The notes under the pieces are model-generated. The model was given only the letters and a program-made list of their open reading frames with translations. It had not been told where the DNA came from and searched no databases. The position numbers and the translations under genes are program-made. From NCBI RefSeq assembly GCF_007995155.1, contig NZ_CP042593.1, positions 476,001 to 540,000 on the forward strand: DNA of 64,000 bases, read 5' to 3'. Shown here piece after piece: positions 1-8,356 of this stretch (positions within the stretch are counted from its first letter, which is position 1; every line of letters begins with the position of its first letter). The DNA is from Cytobacillus dafuensis. Lineage in GTDB: Bacteria > Bacillota > Bacilli > Bacillales > Cytobacillaceae.

Positions 1-2
1 TT

Positions 3-377
3 GCGGCAAAGGTTGACTTTTATGGAGGATTTGGAGAGACCTTGGTTGCTCTCATTCCTTATGTATTTTCGATTGTCGCTCTATCTATGTTTCTTACTGG
101 TTTTGTGAAAAGCATTCGTCAGTTTAATGCGCTTATTCCGCTCATTTCGGTTAGTCTAGCCATGCTAGGTGGAGCTTACTGGCCACTTGAAATTGTCTCT
201 TCACCTTTCCTACTTGCATTATCAAATATTTCGCCTATTTCCTATGGGATGGAAATTTTAAAGGGTGTTACCATTTATCAGCTGCCATTTTCTGAGCTGT
301 TATTTCCAATAAGCATGCTGCTTCTAATTGGTGTGGTTTTAATGGGATTGGGGATTAACGGAATGGAGCGGCGCTGA
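3..377 (+). CDS. ABC-2 type exporter permease, C-terminal part
   Basis: The frame is open from the window edge, so the start lies upstream and only about the last 124 residues are present. They contain three to four hydrophobic segments separated by short loops, ending in a short basic tail (GMERR). The layout and the segment ISPISYGMEILKG near residue 80 fit the last helices of ABC-2 membrane subunits, which move drugs, lipids or peptides out of the cell together with an ATPase. The ATPase gene is not in the window. Substrate cannot be read from this fragment. Confidence 0.7.
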   Translation, partial: AAKVDFYGGFGETLVALIPYVFSIVALSMFLTGFVKSIRQFNALIPLISVSLAMLGGAYWPLEIVSSPFLLALSNISPISYGMEILKGVTIYQLPFSELLFPISMLLLIGVVLMGLGINGMERR

Positions 378-392
378 AGCTTAAACATATTG

Positions 393-432
393 AAAAGTCT
401 GTTCCGCATAATTTGCTGGGATGGACTTTTTT
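393..432 (+). terminator. Rho-independent terminator of the ABC exporter operon
   Basis: AAAAGTC plus TTCC on the left pairs with GGGA plus GACTTTT on the right, followed by a T-rich stretch. It lies 15 bases after the stop codon of the permease. Confidence 0.6.
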
Positions 433-463
433 GATTTTACGATTTATCAAATCTAGTATGTTA

Positions 464-493
464 TTGGTAAATTATTAATTTTCAAACTATAAT
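464..493 (+). promoter_or_regulatory. Possible sigma-A promoter for fosB
   Basis: TTGGTA (464-469) and TATAAT (488-493) are separated by 18 bases, about 90 bases upstream of the FosB start. The -10 is a perfect match and the -35 is moderate. No operator was recognised. Confidence 0.45.
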
Positions 494-584
494 GTTATTA
501 TTAACCAGATGTGACGAGGAGATCATGATAGCTTGCTAGTTTTTTAGAAAGAATAAATCGTTTAAAAGAAAAGAGGAAAATTTC

Positions 585-1004
585 TTGGCAGTAAAAGGTA
601 TAAACCATTTTTTATTCTCTGTTTCCAATCTGGAAAAGTCTATCGAATTTTATAAAAATGTTTTTGATGCAAGGCTGTTAGTTAAAGGAAGAAGCACGGC
701 TTATTTTGATCTCAATGGTCTATGGCTTGCATTGAATATGGAAAAGGACATTCCTCGTAACGAAATAGCTCAATCCAATACACATATTGCTTTTTCAATT
801 GATGAAGAGGATTACGATGAGATGTATGACAAACTAAGAAAATTAAACGTTAATATTCTTTCAGGCCGTCCAAGAGATGAAAAAGATAAGAAATCCATTT
901 ATTTTACCGATCCTGATGGACATAAATTTGAATTTCATACGGGTACTTTGCAGGATCGCTTGGATTATTATAAACATGAAAAGAGTCATATGGAGTTTTT
1001 CTAA
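585..1004 (+). CDS. fosB: FosB-type metallothiol transferase (fosfomycin resistance)
   Basis: A 139-residue single-domain VOC protein of the length and sequence type of Bacillus FosB, which opens the fosfomycin epoxide by adding bacillithiol or L-cysteine in a metal-dependent reaction. The metal ligands expected for the family are visible: His8 (GINHFLF), His67 (NTHIAF) and Glu116 (GHKFEF). Other family blocks are IPRNEIAQS and the C-terminal GTLQDRLDYY. The TTG start follows the purine-rich AGAGGAAAA. An AraC regulator follows 14 bases later. Substrate is inferred from close family resemblance; the generic VOC fold alone would not prove it. Confidence 0.9.
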   Translation: MAVKGINHFLFSVSNLEKSIEFYKNVFDARLLVKGRSTAYFDLNGLWLALNMEKDIPRNEIAQSNTHIAFSIDEEDYDEMYDKLRKLNVNILSGRPRDEKDKKSIYFTDPDGHKFEFHTGTLQDRLDYYKHEKSHMEFF

Positions 1005-1018
1005 AAAAGCGCTTTAGG

Positions 1019-1792
1019 ATGATGTGTATGGACAAGGATCTTTTGAATGCTGTCGAAGAAGCGATTGAATATATGAAAAATCATTTAGAAGCAGATATTA
1101 CATCTGAGGATCTAGCTGCTAAGTATGGCTACAGTACCTATCATTTCTTGAGAGCTTTTAAGGAAGTGACAGGCGTAACTCCGCGGCACTTTTTATCGGC
1201 ATTACGGATTGAAGCTAGTAAGCAAATGTTAACAAGACCCTCTAACTCGATCCTTAAATCCTTACTAAGTATTGGCTATAAAAGTATAGGCTCCTATAGC
1301 TCTAGATTTAAACAATATGTAGGGCAATCACCAAAGAGATTCAAGTTAGAATACGAGTTTTTATACCAATTTATTAATCTTTACAAAGATAAGAAAAGCT
1401 ATCAAATGATATCGAAAACATCTGCATCTATTACTTGTCATATTAAAGCACCTCCAACATTTAAAGGCTTAGTATTTGTAGGATTATTCCCTCGCCCTAT
1501 TCCAGACCAAAAGCCAGTTTTAGGTACAGTACTACATAATGAAGGGACATGTAAATTTGATCATGTTCCTAATGGCACGTATTATATTTTAGCTGCAGCA
1601 ATACATTGGAGTACAAATCCTATGGATTATTTCATACTCGATAAAGCATTACGTGGAATTTTCGATCAGCCGATAGAGGTTAGGAAAGACACAATTGCTG
1701 AAGTCGAAATACTATTAAGAGACCCACAACCATTTGATCCGCCTATATTAATTAATTTGCCTATGCTTCTTTTTGATAGAGACAAAAAGTAA
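1019..1792 (+). CDS. AraC-family transcriptional regulator with unusual C-terminal domain
   Basis: Residues about 8-110 form two AraC-type helix-turn-helix motifs (DLAAKYGYSTYHFLRAFKEV and the second helix ending in GQSPKRFK). In most AraC proteins this domain is C-terminal; here it is N-terminal and is followed by about 145 residues resembling a small beta-rich domain (GTCKFDHVPNGTYYILAAAI), perhaps a ligand-sensing part. ATG at 1019 is used; ATG at 1028 is an alternative with AGGATG upstream. It lies between fosB and a run of VOC/SRPBCC genes, so it may control them, but no site was recognised. Confidence 0.8.
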   Translation: MMCMDKDLLNAVEEAIEYMKNHLEADITSEDLAAKYGYSTYHFLRAFKEVTGVTPRHFLSALRIEASKQMLTRPSNSILKSLLSIGYKSIGSYSSRFKQYVGQSPKRFKLEYEFLYQFINLYKDKKSYQMISKTSASITCHIKAPPTFKGLVFVGLFPRPIPDQKPVLGTVLHNEGTCKFDHVPNGTYYILAAAIHWSTNPMDYFILDKALRGIFDQPIEVRKDTIAEVEILLRDPQPFDPPILINLPMLLFDRDKK

Positions 1793-1858
1793 GCAATCTG
1801 GGAGAAATAATGTGTGGATTTTTCCGATAAAATGAAACTTAAATAAGGAGGAGATGTC

Positions 1859-2215
1859 ATGTTAAATAAAGTTTGTGTGCTTACCATTCGTGTTCCAAAT
1901 CTGCAGGAATCCGTTGATTTTTATTCAAATATTTTAGGTTTCAAGGTTTCAAAGTATTATGGTGCTAAGATTGTCAGTCTAGAGCATGATGAAATACCAA
2001 TTGTGTTAGAGGAAAGTGAAGATGCTTATCAGAATCCGAAACAGAATGTGTTGCTAGGTTTAATATCAGCTGACCTTGATAAGGATATTAGCCATTTGAA
2101 ATCAAAAGGAGTAAAAATTTTGTTTGATGAGGCAAGACCATGCCCGCCTGGCCGCTACAATATTATTGAGGACCCTGCTGGAAACCAGATCGAAGTAGTA
2201 GAGTTCTCCAATTAA
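1859..2215 (+). CDS. VOC family (glyoxalase/bleomycin-resistance-like) protein
   Basis: A 118-residue protein with the two beta-alpha-beta-beta-beta units of the vicinal-oxygen-chelate fold: VRVPNLQESVDFYSNILGFKV-type opening (here IRVPNLQESVDFYSNILGF) and the closing EDPAGNQIEVVEF with a glutamate at the usual metal position. A perfect AAGGAGGAG ribosome site precedes ATG. It is the first of three closely spaced genes (gaps 13 and 29 bases). Members include glyoxalases, dioxygenases and antibiotic-binding proteins; nothing here fixes the substrate. Confidence 0.8.
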   Translation: MLNKVCVLTIRVPNLQESVDFYSNILGFKVSKYYGAKIVSLEHDEIPIVLEESEDAYQNPKQNVLLGLISADLDKDISHLKSKGVKILFDEARPCPPGRYNIIEDPAGNQIEVVEFSN

Positions 2216-2228
2216 GGAGTAGTGTTTA

Positions 2229-2675
2229 ATGCAGATTCATCATCAAACATATATAAAGGCCAATCCAGAAAAGGTATATCGAACATTAATAACTGCAGAA
2301 GGATGGAATGCCTGGTTTACAGATCATACTTCCTTATACTTGAATGAAAATGGGGAAGGAAAAATAACTTTTAGCTGGTCTAGCTATGGAGTGAAGAAGG
2401 AGAATATAGAAGACGGCGGAGATATTTTAACAGCCATTCCAAATAAATTATTTGTTTTTCAATGGTCTCCAGGCGAAGGCAAAACAACGGTTAAATTTGA
2501 ATTAGAGCAAGTTAAGGAAGGAACGCTTTTATTATTGGAGGAGACAGGATACACGACTTCCTCTAAAGATCTATCTGCTTGTATAGGATGTGCAACAGGA
2601 TGGGGAGAAGCGATGACATTATTAAAAATGTATCTTGAATATGGGATTGTCTGTAAAGACGATTATAGATTTTAA
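2229..2675 (+). CDS. SRPBCC / AHSA1-like domain protein
   Basis: A 148-residue single-domain protein with the START/SRPBCC ligand-binding fold of the AHSA1 group. The opening HHQTYIKANPEKVYRTLI, a central W-rich sheet (FVFQWSP) and the last helix TGWGEAMTLLKMYLEYG are characteristic. Such proteins bind small hydrophobic ligands and are often encoded beside VOC proteins and regulators, as here. It sits 13 bases after one VOC gene and 29 before another, so the three are probably cotranscribed. No enzymatic residues can be pointed to. Confidence 0.8.
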   Translation: MQIHHQTYIKANPEKVYRTLITAEGWNAWFTDHTSLYLNENGEGKITFSWSSYGVKKENIEDGGDILTAIPNKLFVFQWSPGEGKTTVKFELEQVKEGTLLLLEETGYTTSSKDLSACIGCATGWGEAMTLLKMYLEYGIVCKDDYRF

Positions 2676-2704
2676 TGGTTAACCTTTAAGGAGGACATAA
2701 CAAA

Positions 2705-3112
2705 TTGGTATATGAGGTAACATTCCAAATTCGAGTAGGAGATATTGATAAGGGCCAAAAATGGTACACAACGCTGTTAAATAGGGAGCCAGATTTCATT
2801 CCACATGAAGGCTTTGCGGAATGGGAGCTGATTCCTGGCTGTTGGCTGCAAGTGGCTGAAGGGACTCACTTAGTGGGAAGTGGGCCGATCCGACTAGGTG
2901 TGGATAGTATGGAAAAAGAAAGAGAAAGATTAATGAAAGAATTAGAAGTAGAGTTCTTTCAAATATTCGAAAGAGAAGGCGTTCCTGCAAAATGGGGGAC
3001 ATTTCTTGATCCGTGGGGAAACCAAGTAGGCTTTTTCGAGTATTTGGATGAGAATGAAAAGCTTGAAAGGATTCAATCGATCCTTGGATCACTCTCAAAA
3101 GGTACAATATAA
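2705..3112 (+). CDS. VOC family protein
   Basis: A 135-residue VOC protein: EVTFQIRVGDIDKGQKWY opens the first module and FLDPWGNQVGFFEY closes the second, with Glu in the expected metal position. The start is TTG, chosen because AAGGAGG lies just upstream. It is the last gene of the VOC-AHSA1-VOC group and is followed by a clear terminator. Substrate is unknown. Confidence 0.78.
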   Translation: MVYEVTFQIRVGDIDKGQKWYTTLLNREPDFIPHEGFAEWELIPGCWLQVAEGTHLVGSGPIRLGVDSMEKERERLMKELEVEFFQIFEREGVPAKWGTFLDPWGNQVGFFEYLDENEKLERIQSILGSLSKGTI

Positions 3113-3142
3113 TTTGTAAAGCTAATAATAATGGAAATATGT

Positions 3143-3187
3143 AAGAATCTGTTCTGATTATTTTTTCAAAACAGATTCTTTTTTTGT
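3143..3187 (+). terminator. Rho-independent terminator after the VOC group
   Basis: An 11-bp perfect stem, AAGAATCTGTT (3143-3153) with AACAGATTCTT (3170-3180), runs into seven T. Confidence 0.9.
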
Positions 3188-3214
3188 AACCTTGATGTTA
3201 TATATATATTAATT

Positions 3215-3257
3215 AATGCAATATATATATTGCATTTTGTTAATAATATCATATAAT
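3215..3257 (+). promoter_or_regulatory. Promoter with perfect 22-bp palindrome, likely XRE operator
   Basis: Positions 3215-3236 are a perfect palindrome with arms AATGCAATATA. A promoter can be read across it: TTGCAT (3230-3235), 16-base spacer, TATAAT (3252-3257). The -35 lies inside the palindrome, so a bound dimer would block polymerase. The XRE-type regulator encoded in this operon is the natural candidate ligand; this is inference from position. Confidence 0.6.
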
Positions 3258-3300
3258 AAGATTAAATTAGGAAATATTATCCTGATAAGGAGAGAATCAA

Positions 3301-3813
3301 ATGAGTTGGTTTCGAAAAAGAAAAAAAGTGGTGGATGAACGTATTAGGAACACCCAAAACAAAATTTACAGAGAAATTTATATGCTGATTATGGTCATTT
3401 GCTTACTTTCCATAGCCGCTAAGATGTATATATTAGGGTTGGAAGCCAAACAAATTATGACTGAGCTTATCATTTTATTTGTTTCGGGTATTTACTACAC
3501 TGTGCGGGCAGCAAGCTTAGGCATTTTTTCAGACGAAGTTGAAATCCATGATCGAAATAGTAAGGTCCCGTTGAGTTCTAAAAATGTATATTTTGTTCTT
3601 AGTTTTGGATTAATTATTAGTATTTTCTTTGGGGTGCGAAGTGCAATGATTTATGGGGAAGGATATTTAAATAGCATTTTTATCTTTGTGTTAGTCCTTT
3701 TTTCCTCCCTTATGATTAATGTTCCGTTTTTTCTCGTCGTGATTGTAGGTTCCTTTTCTGCAGCAAAGAGTGCCAGCCTAAAAGCATCTGAGAAAGACTT
3801 AGATGATGAGTAA
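3301..3813 (+). CDS. Four-helix membrane protein (DUF6773-like), first gene of the ABC operon
   Basis: A 170-residue protein with a basic N-terminus (FRKRKKVVDERIR) and four predicted membrane helices, at about residues 27-45, 50-75, 95-115 and 125-150. It resembles the DUF6773 family often found directly before an XRE regulator and ABC genes in Bacillus, as here (16 bases to the next gene). Function is unknown. A role in the exporter it is cotranscribed with, such as sensing or a partner subunit, would be a guess. Confidence 0.7.
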   Translation: MSWFRKRKKVVDERIRNTQNKIYREIYMLIMVICLLSIAAKMYILGLEAKQIMTELIILFVSGIYYTVRAASLGIFSDEVEIHDRNSKVPLSSKNVYFVLSFGLIISIFFGVRSAMIYGEGYLNSIFIFVLVLFSSLMINVPFFLVVIVGSFSAAKSASLKASEKDLDDE

Positions 3814-3829
3814 CAAGTGAGGAGCATCT

Positions 3830-4033
3830 ATGAAGAATTTGAAACTAAAAGTAGCAAGAGTTGAAAAGGATTTGTCGCAGGAGGAATTAGCGAATATTGT
3901 AGGAGTGTCGAGACAAACGATCGGGCTCATTGAAAAAGGAAAATACAACCCTAGCTTGAATTTATGTATTTCTATTTGTAAGGCTCTTAATAAAACACTT
4001 GATGAGTTATTTTGGGAAGAGGAAGAAGAGTGA
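3830..4033 (+). CDS. XRE-family HTH regulator (67 aa)
   Basis: A minimal XRE/Cro-type DNA-binding protein with the helix-turn-helix LSQEELANIVGVSRQTIGLIEKGKYNPS and an acidic tail (WEEEEE). Proteins of this size and sequence in Bacillus are commonly paired with membrane or ABC operons and repress their own promoter. The perfect palindrome at 3215-3236 is the likely target. The ABC ATPase follows after 18 bases. Confidence 0.88.
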   Translation: MKNLKLKVARVEKDLSQEELANIVGVSRQTIGLIEKGKYNPSLNLCISICKALNKTLDELFWEEEEE

Positions 4034-4051
4034 AGGTGGGAGGGGAAAAGG

Positions 4052-4951
4052 TTGGAAACAATACTTGAGCTGAAAAATGTGAAGAAAACGATTAATGGTA
4101 AAGAGATTATTAAAGGTTTAAGTTTTTCCGTACAGCAAGGGGAGATCTTTGGTTTTTTAGGTCCAAATGGTGCTGGTAAAACTACAACAATTCGAATGAT
4201 TGTAGGATTAATGAAAATAAATGAAGGAGACATTATTGTCTGCGGTCAAAGTATTAAGAATAATTTTAGCCAAGCGATTAGACAGATTGGTGCGATAGTA
4301 GAAAACCCAGAGATGTATAAATTCCTAACAGGCTATCAAAACTTACTGCAGTATGCTCGTATGCAAAAAGGAATATCAAAAGAAAAAATACGTGAAGTAG
4401 TAGATCTTGTAGGGCTAACAGATCGGATTCACGATAAAGTCAAAACCTATTCTTTAGGAATGAGACAGCGGCTTGGATTAGCACAATGTTTGTTGCATGA
4501 TCCAAAGCTGTTAATTTTAGATGAACCGACAAATGGGCTCGATCCTGCAGGAATTAAAGAGATTCGAGAGCATTTAAGGAAGCTGACACGAGAAGGAGGA
4601 ATGAGTGTCATTGTCTCGAGTCACTTGTTATCAGAAATGGAAATGATGTGTGACAGAATTGCTATCATTCAAAATGGTGAGTTAATCGAGGTTCAGGAAG
4701 TAAATGCATTCGTTTCAGACGACCAGCTTGTGTTTTTCTTCGAGACAGGAGAGGTAGGTATTGAGGCTGCACAGTGGCTTGAAAATAAATATGAGATGGA
4801 ACGAATTGAATCGGGATTTACAATTAAATGTTCTAGAGAAGACATCCCCACTATATTCAAAAAACTAACCGAATGTAATATTGCCGTTTATAGTGCTAAA
4901 CCAATGACAAAAACATTAGAGGATAAGTTCTTAGAAATTACTGCTGGATAA
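4052..4951 (+). CDS. ABC transporter ATP-binding protein (BcrA type)
   Basis: A 299-residue ATPase with Walker A GPNGAGKTTT (about residues 37-46), a Q-loop region, the signature YSLGMRQRLGLA, Walker B LLILDEPTNGLDP and the switch histidine SSHLL. The C-terminal 80 residues form the extra domain of drug-type exporters such as BcrA. The TTG start follows GGGAGGGG. It overlaps nothing and lies 14 bases from the permease, so the two form one exporter. A bacitracin or lantibiotic-like substrate is common for the family but not shown. Confidence 0.9.
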   Translation: METILELKNVKKTINGKEIIKGLSFSVQQGEIFGFLGPNGAGKTTTIRMIVGLMKINEGDIIVCGQSIKNNFSQAIRQIGAIVENPEMYKFLTGYQNLLQYARMQKGISKEKIREVVDLVGLTDRIHDKVKTYSLGMRQRLGLAQCLLHDPKLLILDEPTNGLDPAGIKEIREHLRKLTREGGMSVIVSSHLLSEMEMMCDRIAIIQNGELIEVQEVNAFVSDDQLVFFFETGEVGIEAAQWLENKYEMERIESGFTIKCSREDIPTIFKKLTECNIAVYSAKPMTKTLEDKFLEITAG

Positions 4952-4965
4952 GGAGGGGAGATAAA

Positions 4966-5922
4966 ATGGGGAAATTAATCATTAATGAGTGGGTAAAAGT
5001 GTTTAGAAGAATTGGGACACTTATTATGATTGCGTTAATTGTACTGTTTGTCATCGGGTTTGGAGGGCTATCAAAAGTTCTAGACAATCAAAATCCTCCA
5101 CAGGAAAATACTCAATGGAAGCAAGAGTTAGAAAAACAGCTTTTAAGTGATCGTTCTGCATTAGAAGACATCGGTCAAAGAAATGCCAATTTAAAAATGT
5201 ACTATGAAAGACAAATAGCAATCAAGGAATATCAGCTAGAAAATGATATTCCTCCTCAAACTGAAACCCATATGTGGACATTTGTCAACGAAGCACAAGC
5301 CATCATATCATTTGCAGGTTTATTTACGATTATTATTGCTGCCGGAATTGTATCGTCCGAGTTTTCATGGGGAACAATCAAACTGCTTTTAATACGACCT
5401 TATGGACGATCAAGCATATTGTTATCAAAGTATATAACCGTTATTTTATATGGGTTCTTCTTTTTAGCAATCCTGTACACATTATCAGTTCTTGTCGGAT
5501 TTGTGCTATTTGGTGCACCAGCGGAAGAGGTGTCTCATTTAGCATATATAAATGGAGAAGTAGTTGAAAGAAATATTGTTGTTCACTTAATCAGCCAATA
5601 TTTATTAAGTTCGATTGATGTGTTATTAGTTGCAACAATGGCCTTTATGATCTCTACCGTTTTCCGGAATAGCTCACTTGCTATTGGCTTATCATTATTT
5701 CTCCTCTTTACGGGGAGCACAGCGACAATGCTGTTGGCAAGCAAATTTGAATGGACGAAGTATTTCTTGTTTGCAAATACAAACTTAACTGTGTATTTTG
5801 ATGGTGTTCCACCAGTAGAGGGTATGACACTGTCTTTCTCCATTATGATGCTGATTATCTACTTTGCTTTCTTCCATTTACTTGCATTCTTATTGTTTAA
5901 TAAGAGGGATGTAGCAGCATAA
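4966..5922 (+). CDS. ABC transporter permease (ABC-2 type)
   Basis: A 318-residue membrane protein with a first helix at residues 15-35, a large polar loop (about 40-105, many charged residues) and five further helices. This is the layout of BcrB/YtrC-like permeases that work with a BcrA-type ATPase. The motif SSEFSWGTIKLLLIRPYGRSS between helices two and three is the usual ABC-2 coupling region. RBS AAGGAGGGG precedes ATG. It is the last gene of the XRE-controlled operon. Confidence 0.85.
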   Translation: MGKLIINEWVKVFRRIGTLIMIALIVLFVIGFGGLSKVLDNQNPPQENTQWKQELEKQLLSDRSALEDIGQRNANLKMYYERQIAIKEYQLENDIPPQTETHMWTFVNEAQAIISFAGLFTIIIAAGIVSSEFSWGTIKLLLIRPYGRSSILLSKYITVILYGFFFLAILYTLSVLVGFVLFGAPAEEVSHLAYINGEVVERNIVVHLISQYLLSSIDVLLVATMAFMISTVFRNSSLAIGLSLFLLFTGSTATMLLASKFEWTKYFLFANTNLTVYFDGVPPVEGMTLSFSIMMLIIYFAFFHLLAFLLFNKRDVAA

Positions 5923-5934
5923 GTTAGAAAAAGC

Positions 5935-5983
5935 ATAGTGCCTGCTCCAAAGGAAAAAGCTTTGAGGAGCAGGCACTATTTTA
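5935..5983. terminator. Bidirectional terminator between the ABC permease and helD
   Basis: A 14-bp perfect stem, ATAGTGCCTGCTCC with GGAGCAGGCACTAT, has A-rich sequence on the left and T-rich on the right, so it can stop transcription from both converging genes. Confidence 0.9.
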
Positions 5984-8257
5984 TATATGAATAATAAAAT
6001 CATCTTCGCTTTCCCCATAAAAGTACAGCCGGTGCAAAGGTCTTGTCATGGCTACATAGAGAAGCTTAATATCCAGTTCAGAGTCGCGGGAAAATGTTTC
6101 TTCCAGAGATACGATCATAACGGCATCGAATTCTAACCCTTTTGCTAAAAACGAAGGCACGATGACAATTTCATCCTTCGGGATCTTTTCTTGTTCTTCC
6201 AGCAGCTTAACCGGCATCTCCGAATGTTCTTTGAAAAGGGAATAAAGAAGCTGGCAATCTTTCATTGTTTTTCCGATAACCGCGAAGGTTTTAAAGTTTT
6301 CCTGTTTTAAAAGGGAAACTTGCTCCTCGATTTGCCTAACAAGTTCAAGATCGTTTTTCCTCATCATAAATTTTGGACTTTCCCCATGTCTCACAACGGG
6401 TTCTACCTTTGGAAAAGAGTAGGGAAGCAGCTTCAAAAGCTCATTTGCTTTTTCCATGATTTCAACTGTTGTACGATAACTCTTTTGCAGTTCGGTATAG
6501 GTAGCACGTGGGAAAATTTCTTCTAAAACCCCATTCCAAGAAGTTAATCCCCTATATGAATGGATCCCTTGGGCGAGGTCGCCAACAAGTGTAAACATAT
6601 CTGTATCAAGTGCTTTCTTAAGAGATATCAGCTCCATAAAGCTGTAATCCTGTGCTTCATCAATGACAATATTCTTCGCTTTGATCTCTTTTGGAATGCC
6701 AAATAGGTAAACCTGTAAATAAAGCATGAGAGCAAGGTCTTCTCTTTCATATTTCTTTTTCGAGAAAAGGGCTTGGCTGTACTGGCAAAGAGTCTCTGCT
6801 TCCTGCTCCGTAAGCTTGCCTTCAGAGAATTGACAAAGCAGGGCGGGATCGTTGAAAAGCTCATGATAATATTGGATAAGCGTCTTCTTAGGAAATTGTC
6901 TCATATAGGCAGGGACTGCAGTACGAAGAGCTTTCTTAATTTCGCTTAGGCGAAGATCCTTCTTATCAAGTGCGTCGGAAACATATTGCCTTCGTTTCTC
7001 TGGATCCTTTCCACGATAGAGCGCACGTTCAATCCTTTCATCATAAAAGGTTTCAATTTTCTTGATGATGTTTTGTTTCTTTTTGGCAACATCATTTTGA
7101 AGAATCGCTTTCAATTTTTCCAGTCTTTTAAAAAGGGGAAGATAGTTATAGTCATTTTTAAAAAGATGAATGAACTTTTTATGACCAAATAGCCGAAACT
7201 TATCTACCATAAAGTCTTCTGATGGATAGAAGGTTTTATAAATGCTTCTAATATAGTTGGATAATATAAGATGAAAAACGGGAGAACCCTTAGTTGATGA
7301 AATCCAAGCAGAGGTTTGACTATCCTTGCTTTCAGGCTCTTCCAGCAGTCGAACTAGTTTATTATCAGGCTTGAGGTTAAGCTTTATGCCAAGACATGCT
7401 TGAACATATTCCTGATAAGTTGTTTGGCGGACCCTCTCCACCCCAAGCTCAGGCAGTGCTTCTGAAATATAGTCAATAAAGAGCCTGCTTGGTGCTAGAA
7501 TCATAAGCTGTTCTGGGGCAAAGTTTTCCTTGTATTGATAAATGAAATAACTAATCCGGTGAAGAGCGATCGTTGTTTTTCCGCTTCCGGCAGCCCCCTG
7601 AACAATAATTGGCTTATTTAAATCAGCCCGGATAATGCGATTTTGCTCTTCTTGAATGGTTGAAATGATTTCTGTAAGCCGATTACTTGAGCTTTTTGAG
7701 AGTGAATCCTGGAGCAGTTCATCTGTTGTTGTTAAATCAATGTCTCGAATTTCATCAAGCTCGCCATTTTCGATCATAAATTGCCTTTTTAGCGATAATA
7801 ATCCGTTATAGCTTTCCTCGTAGGATTCGTAATGAACCTCTCCAAGCCTGCCTTCATAATAGAGATTTGCAATCGGAGATCTCCAATCGACAATGATTTG
7901 TTCTTGATTTTCCCTCGAGTATAGAGATGTTTTCCCTATGTATAATTGTTCTATCTCTTTTTGATTCTCTTGCAGGAAATCAATCCGTGCAAAATAAGGT
8001 TTTACTCTGGCATTTTTTAGACTTTTTAATTCATCCTTAGACATTTCAAAAAATCTTGCATTTGTGAGTAGAGAGGAATAGCTTGAGCTGGAATCTAGCC
8101 AATCGACGTCTTGGAATGCCTCGCGCATATTTTCTTGGAATTGATCTTTACTAGATTCTGCTGTTTTAATCACAACATCTAAGTATCTTTTCGTAAATTC
8201 TAATCGTTGAATTTCTTGTTGAAAATCGGGGTGTTGTTGTTGAGTTGACACATCCAT
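5981..8257 (-). CDS. helD: HelD-like RNA polymerase recycling ATPase (UvrD/Rep superfamily 1)
   Basis: About 758 residues, close to Bacillus HelD. HelD binds RNA polymerase, inserts arms into its channels and uses ATP to remove stalled enzyme from DNA. Visible features: an N-terminal coiled-coil arm (FQQEIQRLEFTKRYLD), Walker A GAAGSGKTTIALHR near residue 220, Walker B VIDEAQDYSFMEL, and late helicase motifs KGLEFDAVMI and LYVAMTRPLHRLY. The frame is open to 8353, but ATG at 8257 follows GGAAGG and gives the usual N-terminus; GTG at 8251 is another option. The gene is monocistronic between two terminators or repeats. Confidence 0.88.
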   Translation of the reverse strand: MDVSTQQQHPDFQQEIQRLEFTKRYLDVVIKTAESSKDQFQENMREAFQDVDWLDSSSSYSSLLTNARFFEMSKDELKSLKNARVKPYFARIDFLQENQKEIEQLYIGKTSLYSRENQEQIIVDWRSPIANLYYEGRLGEVHYESYEESYNGLLSLKRQFMIENGELDEIRDIDLTTTDELLQDSLSKSSSNRLTEIISTIQEEQNRIIRADLNKPIIVQGAAGSGKTTIALHRISYFIYQYKENFAPEQLMILAPSRLFIDYISEALPELGVERVRQTTYQEYVQACLGIKLNLKPDNKLVRLLEEPESKDSQTSAWISSTKGSPVFHLILSNYIRSIYKTFYPSEDFMVDKFRLFGHKKFIHLFKNDYNYLPLFKRLEKLKAILQNDVAKKKQNIIKKIETFYDERIERALYRGKDPEKRRQYVSDALDKKDLRLSEIKKALRTAVPAYMRQFPKKTLIQYYHELFNDPALLCQFSEGKLTEQEAETLCQYSQALFSKKKYEREDLALMLYLQVYLFGIPKEIKAKNIVIDEAQDYSFMELISLKKALDTDMFTLVGDLAQGIHSYRGLTSWNGVLEEIFPRATYTELQKSYRTTVEIMEKANELLKLLPYSFPKVEPVVRHGESPKFMMRKNDLELVRQIEEQVSLLKQENFKTFAVIGKTMKDCQLLYSLFKEHSEMPVKLLEEQEKIPKDEIVIVPSFLAKGLEFDAVMIVSLEETFSRDSELDIKLLYVAMTRPLHRLYFYGESEDDFIIHI

Positions 8258-8356
8258 CTTCCTTCCATTCCCATTTTTCAGCCGCAATGGGGAAGTACAT
8301 AGAAGCGTGAGTGATAAGGAATTTATATTATCAGAAAAGTTTCTCAAAAGCAATGA

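Noticed and set aside
8258..8353. Longer N-terminus for HelD
   Set aside because: The 32 extra codons have no ribosome site and do not fit the family's usual start.
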